Positions 7,281 through 11,991 of a DNA stretch of 11,991 bases are shown here, piece after piece. The translations under genes were made by a program, and so were the position numbers. Source of the stretch: a bacterium (GTDB lineage: Bacteria > Cyanobacteriota > Sericytochromatia > S15B-MN24 > VGJW01). The notes under the pieces are model-generated. The model was not told the origin of the DNA. It saw nothing but the letters and a program-made list of their open reading frames with translations, and made no database searches. The first letter of the stretch is position 1. Each line of letters begins with the position of its first letter. The stretch covers positions 1 through 11,991 of the forward strand of contig JAJYIO010000030.1 in the NCBI GenBank assembly GCA_021790035.1, in the 5' to 3' direction.

Positions 7281-8681
7281 TTGTCAGAACTCGTTTACGG
7301 TCCCACGTTCGAGGAGATGCTGTATCCGGACCGGGTCGATCCCGCCGTGCGCAAGCGGGCGCTCGAGGCCGCGACCGCCGCTCCGCTGGATCCGATCAAC
7401 CTCTACAACATCACGTGGAAGGCGCCCGACGGCAAGGTCCGGATGCTGGTGCTGCCGCCCGAGCTGACCGGGGTCGACACGCCGATCGTGGTGATGGTGG
7501 GCAAGCATTTCCCGACCGGCAGCCACAAGGTCGGCGCCACCTACTCGGTCACGATGGAGAAGCAGATCCACGACGAGATCGAGCCTGGCAGGGATACCCT
7601 CATCTTCCCGAGCACCGGCAATTACGGCATCGGCGGCGCCTGGGTCGGCACGCGGCTGGGCTACCAGTCGCTGGTCCTCCTGCCCGAGCAGATGAGCAAG
7701 GAGCGCTTCGAGAAGATCCGGTCGTATGGCGCCGATTACATCGCGACCGTGGGCTGCGAGAGCAACGTCAAGGAGATCTACGACAAGTGCAACGAGCTCG
7801 CGGCCCAGAGCCCGCGCAACAAGGTCCTCAACCAGTTCGAGGTCATGGGGAATTACCGCTTCCACTGGTACGTGACGGGTAACTCCGCGCTCGAGGCCCT
7901 GGCGGAACTGGCCAGCTCCGGGATCGGCGATGGCCGGGCGGCAGCCTTCGTATCGGCGATGGGCTCGGCGGGGACGATCGCCGCGGGCGATCGCCTCAAG
8001 CAGCACAACCCCGACTGCAAGATCGTGGGCCTCGAACCCATCCAGTGCCCGACCCTCTACAACAACGGATACGGCGACCACGATATCCAGGGCATCGGCG
8101 ACAAGCATGTGACCTGGATCCACAACGTCCGCAACATGGATGCCATGATCGCCATCGACGATCTGTCGTGCAAGCTCGGCCTGCAGGTCCTTTCGGACGA
8201 CGTCGGCATCGCCTACCTGGCCGACGAACTCGGGATCGGACAGGGCGCGCTGGCTTCCATGCAGGGTACGTTCGGGATCTCGGGCGTGTGCAACATTCTC
8301 GGGGCGATCAAGGCGGCCAAGCACTACGGCTTCGACAAGAAGTCCGCGGTCGTGACCGTGGCGACCGATTCGCTGGATCGGTACTACTCGGTCATGGCGG
8401 ATCTCGACGCCACGTACGGAGCGCTCACCAAGGCCGAGGCGCATGCCCGGGTCCGTTCGATCTTCCACGGCGCGGGCCTCGACTGGATCCAGGACGGCAC
8501 CCCGCACGCCCGCGACCGCTGGCACAACCTCAAGTACTACACGTGGGTCGAGCAGCAGGGCAAGTCGGTAGCGCAGCTCAACGCGCAGAAGTCTCACGAG
8601 TTCTGGCTGGCCGAGCAGGATCAGGTAAAGGAGTTCGATCGCGTGCTGCGTCAAAAGCGCGGATCGGCGGTCATGGCGTAG
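7281..8681 (+). CDS. fold-type II PLP enzyme, cysteine-synthase-like, reaction unassigned
   Basis: A 466-residue pyridoxal-phosphate enzyme of a highly conserved family often labelled 'PLP-dependent protein subunit beta'; I know of no settled reaction. The PLP lysine is Lys83 in GSHKVGATY, the substrate loop is STGNYG (111-116) and the phosphate-binding glycine loop is GSAGT (228-232), all as in beta-replacement and beta-elimination enzymes such as cysteine synthase. It differs in an N-terminal region of about 60 residues (DPINLYNITW near 37-46), in NQFEVMGNYRFHWYVTGN (184-201), and in a C-terminal tail of about 100 residues rich in Trp, Lys and Gln. It starts at TTG after a consensus ribosome binding site. 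It is divergent from thrC, another fold-type II enzyme, and 74 bp ahead of a hydrolase on the same strand. An amino-acid lyase or beta-replacement role is inferred; the substrate is unknown. Confidence 0.85.
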   Translation: MSELVYGPTFEEMLYPDRVDPAVRKRALEAATAAPLDPINLYNITWKAPDGKVRMLVLPPELTGVDTPIVVMVGKHFPTGSHKVGATYSVTMEKQIHDEIEPGRDTLIFPSTGNYGIGGAWVGTRLGYQSLVLLPEQMSKERFEKIRSYGADYIATVGCESNVKEIYDKCNELAAQSPRNKVLNQFEVMGNYRFHWYVTGNSALEALAELASSGIGDGRAAAFVSAMGSAGTIAAGDRLKQHNPDCKIVGLEPIQCPTLYNNGYGDHDIQGIGDKHVTWIHNVRNMDAMIAIDDLSCKLGLQVLSDDVGIAYLADELGIGQGALASMQGTFGISGVCNILGAIKAAKHYGFDKKSAVVTVATDSLDRYYSVMADLDATYGALTKAEAHARVRSIFHGAGLDWIQDGTPHARDRWHNLKYYTWVEQQGKSVAQLNAQKSHEFWLAEQDQVKEFDRVLRQKRGSAVMA

Positions 8682-8719
8682 TCGCCCCCGGGACAGGGAC
8701 CGACCTGGCGCTCGCGATC

Positions 8720-8749
8720 GTGGCAAGCGAGGATCCGATCCGGTAAACT
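8720..8749 (+). promoter_or_regulatory. candidate leaderless promoter of the hydrolase gene
   Basis: TAAACT (8744-8749) stands 6 nt before the ATG at 8756, so transcription would begin at or next to the A of ATG. GTGGCA (8720-8725), 18 bp further up, matches four of six -35 bases. No Shine-Dalgarno sequence precedes this ATG, which fits leaderless translation. Confidence 0.35.
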
Positions 8750-8755
8750 GGCGGC

Positions 8756-9580
8756 ATGGCAATCAACCACGAGTGGGTACGGTACGGTCCCAACGGCGCG
8801 AGCGGCTTGCTCTGCACGCCCGAGCGGGCCAGCGGGCCGCTCCCGGGCATCCTGGTGTTCCAGGAGATCTGGGGCGTGGATGCCCACATCGAGGATGTCA
8901 CGCATCGGTTTGCCGCGGCCGGCTATGCCGCGTTCGCCCCCGATCTCTTCGCTCCCGAGGGCGAGCGGCCCGAGTCCCTGACCCGGGAGCGCATCTCGGA
9001 GGCCCAGGCGTTCATGGGTAGCCTCGGCCCGTCGGCGTTCGTCCCCGAGGTCCGCGACCAGGCCCTGGCCAAGCTTCCCGAGGCCGAGCGCAACCGCATC
9101 AGCCAGACCTCCCAGGCCCTCTTCGCCCCGCTCGCGAGCCGGGCCAACTGGCTCGACGCCTTCCGGCCGCAACTGGTCGATGCGGCCGCCTGGCTGCGCC
9201 GGGAGAATCCGACGAGCGCGGGCCAGAAGGTCGGAGCGGTCGGCTTCTGCATGGGCGGCGGCCTGGTGGCGCTGCTGGCCTGCGACGACGAGGAACTGGC
9301 CGCGGGCGTGATCTTCTACGGCCAGTCCCCGCCCCTCGACCGGGTGGCCGGGATCCGGGCCCCGATGCAGGGCCACTATGGCTCGCTCGACACGCGTATC
9401 AACGAGGGCGTGCCAGCCTTCGAGGCCGAGATGCGAAGACTCGGCAAACCCTTCGAGCCCTTCTTCTACGAAGGGGCCCCGCACGGTTTCTTCCGGGACG
9501 GCGGCCCCTCCTACAACGTGGCGGCTAGCCGCGTGGCTTTTGCCCGCACCGTGGACTTCTTCGCACGACATCTCGCATAG
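8756..9580 (+). CDS. dienelactone hydrolase family protein
   Basis: A 274-residue cytoplasmic alpha/beta hydrolase. The family triad is complete: nucleophile Cys165 in GFCMGG, Asp212 in YGSLDTRIN and His243 in GAPHGFF. Glu37 in QEIWG, which interacts with the Cys in this family, is also present, followed by the typical VTHRFAAAGYAAFAPDLF. It is some 40 residues longer than classical carboxymethylenebutenolidase because of a helical insertion at about 75-135, which may form a lid. Without aromatic-degradation genes nearby, the true substrate (dienelactone, another lactone or ester) cannot be named. It has no ribosome binding site, but a -10 box lies directly upstream. It follows the PLP enzyme by 74 bp, with no overlap to suggest coupling. 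Family membership is confident; substrate is not. Confidence 0.88.
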   Translation: MAINHEWVRYGPNGASGLLCTPERASGPLPGILVFQEIWGVDAHIEDVTHRFAAAGYAAFAPDLFAPEGERPESLTRERISEAQAFMGSLGPSAFVPEVRDQALAKLPEAERNRISQTSQALFAPLASRANWLDAFRPQLVDAAAWLRRENPTSAGQKVGAVGFCMGGGLVALLACDDEELAAGVIFYGQSPPLDRVAGIRAPMQGHYGSLDTRINEGVPAFEAEMRRLGKPFEPFFYEGAPHGFFRDGGPSYNVAASRVAFARTVDFFARHLA

Positions 9581-9680
9581 GGATTCTCCGGATCGCGGGG
9601 CTCGAAGCGCTGCGGATGATCCCTCGGGTCCGGTGCCTCTCTCGCCTGGCCAGGGGAGCCGACTCGAGCCGGGGAGGGCG

Positions 9681-10853
9681 ATGTTGAGCCAGGACCATCC
9701 GCCGAGCCTGGTGATGTTCAAGCCGACCGGGCCGCTTTGTAACCTCGATTGCCGCTACTGCTACTACACCGGACGCCTGGATCTCTTCGACCCGAAGCCG
9801 CGACGGATGTCCGACGACCAGCTCGAAGACGCCATCAAGCAGGTTCTCGCGGCTGCCGGGCCGAGCATGCACTTCGAGTGGCACGGAGGCGAGCCCACCC
9901 TCCTCGGGCTCCCCACGTTTCGCAAGATCGTGGCCTGGCAACGTCGTCATCAGCGTGCCGGGCAAACCGTCACGAACGGCCTCCAGACCAACGGCACGCT
10001 CCTCGATGCGGACTGGGCGCAGTTCCTGTTCGAGTCCCGGTTCTCGGTCGGCCTCAGCCTGGACGGGCCGACGGCCATGCACGACGCGTACCGAGTCGCC
10101 AGCGACGGCCGGCCGACCCATCGGCAGGTCGTGCGGGCCCTTGCCGCCCTCAACCGGCGGCGCGTCCACGTCGACGTGCTATGCGTCGTTCACCTGGCCA
10201 ACGTGCACAAGCCCGAGGAAGTCTACCGCTACTTCCGCAGTCTCGGCGTCCGCTACCTCCAGTTCTTGCCCCTGGTCGAGCCCGACGGTGACGGCAACAT
10301 GAGCGAACGCACGCCCGATCCGGAGGCGTTTGGCGAGTTCCTGTGCCGCGTCTTCGATCTGTGGCTCGCCGAGGATGTGGGCAAGGTAGTCGTCCAGTGG
10401 TTCGACGAGGCGATCCGGCCCGAACTCGGCTTGCCGCACTCCCTGTGCCTGTTTCGCGAGACGTGCGGCGACGTGCCGGCGCTCGAGCACGATGGAACCC
10501 TGTATCCGTGCGATCACTTCGTCGACGTCAGCCATCGCCTCGGATCGATCCAGGACCAGGGCCTCGAGCGTCTGTGGGCCGCACCCGCCCTGGCCGCGTT
10601 CGGACAGAGAAAGCACCAGGCCCTTCCGGACTCCTGCCGCAGGTGCGACGTTCTCGCGTGGTGCCATGGCGGCTGCCCGAAGGATCGCCTGGCCGTGACG
10701 CCGGACGGAGAGCCCGGGCTCAACGTCCTCTGCGCCGGACTCAATCGCTTCTTCAGGCACGTGCAACCGGCCCTGCCCGAACTGGCCCGGCGCGTAAACG
10801 ACCGGCGCGCTTCCCGCAACAGCGCGATCCATGATACTTTCGACCTACGATGA
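9681..10853 (+). CDS. radical SAM/SPASM protein, anaerobic sulfatase maturase type
   Basis: A 390-residue iron-sulfur enzyme that probably oxidises a Cys or Ser of a target protein to formylglycine, as anaerobic sulfatase-maturating enzymes do. The radical SAM motif is Cys20-x3-Cys24-x2-Cys27. Two auxiliary 4Fe-4S clusters are supported by eight further cysteines: 256, 262, 277, 319, 322, 328, 332 and 351, closely matching the spacing I remember for the clostridial anSME. Asp278, directly after Cys277, fits the proposed catalytic base of that enzyme. Other family marks are HGGEPTLLG, SLDGP and CHGGCPKDR. ATG at 9681 follows GGGGAGGG at a short spacing; the frame is open back to 9378, but that overlaps the hydrolase and is not used. 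No sulfatase lies in this window, so the substrate must be elsewhere, or it modifies another peptide. The stop overlaps the next gene by ATGA. Confidence 0.88.
   Translation: MLSQDHPPSLVMFKPTGPLCNLDCRYCYYTGRLDLFDPKPRRMSDDQLEDAIKQVLAAAGPSMHFEWHGGEPTLLGLPTFRKIVAWQRRHQRAGQTVTNGLQTNGTLLDADWAQFLFESRFSVGLSLDGPTAMHDAYRVASDGRPTHRQVVRALAALNRRRVHVDVLCVVHLANVHKPEEVYRYFRSLGVRYLQFLPLVEPDGDGNMSERTPDPEAFGEFLCRVFDLWLAEDVGKVVVQWFDEAIRPELGLPHSLCLFRETCGDVPALEHDGTLYPCDHFVDVSHRLGSIQDQGLERLWAAPALAAFGQRKHQALPDSCRRCDVLAWCHGGCPKDRLAVTPDGEPGLNVLCAGLNRFFRHVQPALPELARRVNDRRASRNSAIHDTFDLR
10835..10840 (+). promoter_or_regulatory. possible -10 box for the ArsR-TusA gene
   Basis: TACTTT lies 9 nt before the ATG at 10850, inside the end of the radical SAM gene, and there is no ribosome binding site ahead of that ATG. 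This would allow a near-leaderless transcript independent of the upstream gene, as is common for autoregulated ArsR genes. The -35 region is weak. Confidence 0.2.
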
Positions 10854-11554
10854 GTACGGCCAGGCGAAATGACGCGGGCAAGCCCACCACGATGGCTTGT
10901 GATGGGACCGAGCTGCCCGTCGATGTCTTCGATCGTCATGCCGAGCTCTGCGCGGCTCTCTCGCACGGCAAGCGCCTGCGGATCGTGGCCCTCATCGCCA
11001 CCCAGGAAATGAGCGTCGGCGATCTGGCGGCGGCCCTCGGCGTGGCGCTATCCAACGTGAGCCAGCACCTGACGCTCCTCAAGGCACAGGGGCTCATCCT
11101 GTCTCGCCGGGAAGGTCAGACCATCTTCTATCGACTGGCCGATCGACGGATCCTCGAGGCCTGCATCCTCATCCGGGCCGTGGTGCTGGACAGGCTAAAC
11201 CTCGACGCCGGCGGACCGTGGGTCAGCCCCCCCCAACAGGGTCATCGGCGTCTTGGCAAGGTCGACGGAAGGGGAACCGACGCGACGCTGCAACCCGCCG
11301 CCGGGCACGCACAGGGGGATCTGCCGGTGGCTGACAAGACCATCGACGCCACCATGGTTCCGTGCCCGGGACCGCTTCTGGCAGCCAAGAGCGCCATCTC
11401 GGGGATCAACCTGGGGGAGATCCTGGAAGTGATCTCGGGCGATCCGGGAACCGTCGAGGACATGCCCTTGTGGGCCGGACGCGTCGGGCATGAATACCTG
11501 GGAGCAGCCCACGATTCCGGGCGGTGGCGGCTCTTTGTCCGGCGCTTGAAGTAA
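10850..11554 (+). CDS. ArsR-type regulator fused in frame to a TusA sulfur-carrier domain
   Basis: A 234-residue two-domain protein. Residues 25-118 form an ArsR winged helix: DRHAELCAALSHGKRLRIV, recognition helix SVGDLAAALGVALSNVSQHL, wing LSRREGQTIFY and closing helix EACILIRAVVLDRL. Cys34 and Cys105 sit where one ArsR subgroup near sulfur genes keeps a conserved pair, so a sulfide or persulfide switch is inferred. Residues 125-160 are a linker with poorer third-position bias. Residues 161-234 form a complete TusA domain with the sulfur-carrying CPGP (Cys172-Pro175), the SGDPGTVED loop and the usual C-terminal strand. The linker holds a run of eight C (11227-11234), and the TusA part has its own ribosome binding site and GTG, so two coupled genes with a frameshift are a real alternative. 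The start overlaps the radical SAM stop (ATGA). TusA donates sulfur as a persulfide, probably to or from the downstream DsrE protein. Confidence 0.8.
   Translation: MSTARRNDAGKPTTMACDGTELPVDVFDRHAELCAALSHGKRLRIVALIATQEMSVGDLAAALGVALSNVSQHLTLLKAQGLILSRREGQTIFYRLADRRILEACILIRAVVLDRLNLDAGGPWVSPPQQGHRRLGKVDGRGTDATLQPAAGHAQGDLPVADKTIDATMVPCPGPLLAAKSAISGINLGEILEVISGDPGTVEDMPLWAGRVGHEYLGAAHDSGRWRLFVRRLK
11227..11234 (+). repeat. run of eight C at the ArsR-TusA junction
   Basis: Eight consecutive C lie just past the end of the ArsR fold. As given, the frame passes into TusA. One extra C would end ArsR at a TGA at about 11332, directly overlapping a GTG start of TusA. Such tracts are prone to slippage in cells and to error in sequencing. 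Confidence 0.85.
11314..11319 (+). promoter_or_regulatory. internal ribosome binding site for a stand-alone TusA
   Basis: GGGGGA stands 7 nt before an in-frame GTG at 11327. Translation from there would give a 75-residue protein, the normal length of TusA. The site suggests that TusA is, or once was, made as a separate protein. Confidence 0.5.
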
Positions 11555-11569
11555 CCCGGCTCGCACCTC

Positions 11570-11574
11570 GAGGA
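11570..11574 (+). promoter_or_regulatory. ribosome binding site that fixes a TTG start
   Basis: GAGGA lies 6 nt before TTG at 11581. The upstream GTG at 11524 would overlap the TusA reading frame and adds residues outside the DsrE fold, so TTG is preferred. Confidence 0.6.
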
Positions 11575-11580
11575 CAGATC

Positions 11581-11952
11581 TTGCCAGGCCTCACCAGGAA
11601 GTACGTCATCATCGCAACGCACGGGCCCGAAGACGCCGAGCGGGCCTCTCTGCCCTTCGTCGTGGGCAATGGCGTCCTTGCCATGGAAACCAACTGCACG
11701 GTCATTCTCCAGGCCGGCGCGACCCTCCTGGCCGCCGTCGGCGCCGCCGACTTCATCCACGCCCCCGAAATCCCGCCGCTCAAGACCCTCGTCGACCTCT
11801 TCCTCGACAACGGGGGCCACATTCTCGCGTGCGTGCCCTGCCTCAAGGCGCGTCACATCGGCTCGGATCGCCTCATTGACGGTGTCGAGATCATCACGAC
11901 GGGTCGTCTGGTTGTCGAATCTCTGGAAGCCGACGTCGTCCTCAGCTACTGA
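11581..11952 (+). CDS. DsrE/DsrF-like sulfur-relay protein with CxxC
   Basis: A 123-residue soluble protein with a DsrE-type fold. The first strand is RKYVIIATHGPEDAERASLP (6-25). The middle is TVILQAGATLLA. Residues 78-90 read GGHILACVPCLKA, with Cys84 and Cys87 where DsrE-family proteins keep a sulfur-binding cysteine, then a final segment ITTGRLVVESLEADVVLSY. DsrE-family proteins pass persulfide sulfur to and from TusA and related carriers, in tRNA thiolation or in sulfur oxidation. The exact pathway is unknown here. The gene starts 26 bp after the ArsR-TusA stop with its own ribosome binding site, so it is very probably cotranscribed. The TTG start fits both the ribosome binding site and the domain edge. 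The last 39 bases of the window after its stop show no gene or terminator. Confidence 0.85.
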   Translation: MPGLTRKYVIIATHGPEDAERASLPFVVGNGVLAMETNCTVILQAGATLLAAVGAADFIHAPEIPPLKTLVDLFLDNGGHILACVPCLKARHIGSDRLIDGVEIITTGRLVVESLEADVVLSY

Positions 11953-11991
11953 CCTGAAGGGGGGTCTCCCTCGCAAGCTCGGGGAGTGACT

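Noticed and set aside
7284..8762. 492-residue open frame on the minus strand opposite the PLP enzyme
   Set aside because: The plus-strand protein has complete active-site motifs; the minus frame is rich in Arg, Asp, Val and His without domains, a codon-bias shadow.
9378..9680. 101-residue N-terminal extension of the radical SAM protein
   Set aside because: It overlaps the end of the hydrolase gene in another frame, is Ser/Arg/Pro-rich, and a ribosome binding site stands at 9671-9678 before ATG 9681.
8651..9721. 356-residue open frame on the minus strand opposite the hydrolase
   Set aside because: It is antisense to a gene with an intact Cys-Asp-His triad and has no recognisable features.
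11953..11991. Possible start of another gene or terminator after the DsrE gene
   Set aside because: Purine-rich stretches are present, but there is no start codon with usable coding length and no stem with a T-run before the window ends.

Overview
The window is high-GC bacterial DNA packed with genes, with no tRNA, rRNA, CRISPR array, transposase or phage gene visible. Three lipoprotein signal peptides, TTG start codons beside good ribosome binding sites, a multi-domain BTAD regulator and IPT/TIG lipoproteins suggest an environmental diderm bacterium, perhaps from a little-cultured lineage. The sequence alone does not fix the phylum. A guess at the non-photosynthetic relatives of Cyanobacteria (Sericytochromatia-like) is only a hunch.

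Region 1 (1-2972, minus strand) is an operon of three secreted lipoproteins: a Big2-type protein, an IPT/TIG protein, and a second protein with two IPT/TIG domains that runs off the left edge. The first two genes share an ATGA stop/start overlap. They look like surface or periplasmic adhesion or structural proteins.

Region 2 (3071-5838) is a divergent pair of regulators: a small XRE-type HTH protein (minus) and a large TPR/winged-helix/BTAD protein (plus). The 113-bp gap between them carries a perfect 7-6-7 inverted repeat and three TTCC elements spaced exactly 11 bp apart. These look like two different operator types, one possibly for each regulator.

Region 3 (5883-8681) is a divergent pair of fold-type II PLP enzymes: threonine synthase with a zinc ribbon (minus), and a conserved cysteine-synthase-like enzyme of unassigned reaction (plus). 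The latter has an extended -10 promoter and an AGGAGG followed by TTG.

Region 4 (8756-11952, plus strand) has a dienelactone-hydrolase-family enzyme with a possible leaderless promoter, then a radical SAM/SPASM protein with all the cysteines of an anaerobic sulfatase maturase. This last gene overlaps by ATGA an ArsR-type regulator fused in frame to a TusA sulfur-carrier domain, followed by a DsrE-like CxxC protein. The last two genes read as a sulfur-relay and sensing module. The ArsR-TusA junction contains a run of eight C and an internal ribosome binding site plus GTG. It is therefore either a real fusion or two coupled genes joined by slippage or sequencing error, and it is the most interesting spot in the window.
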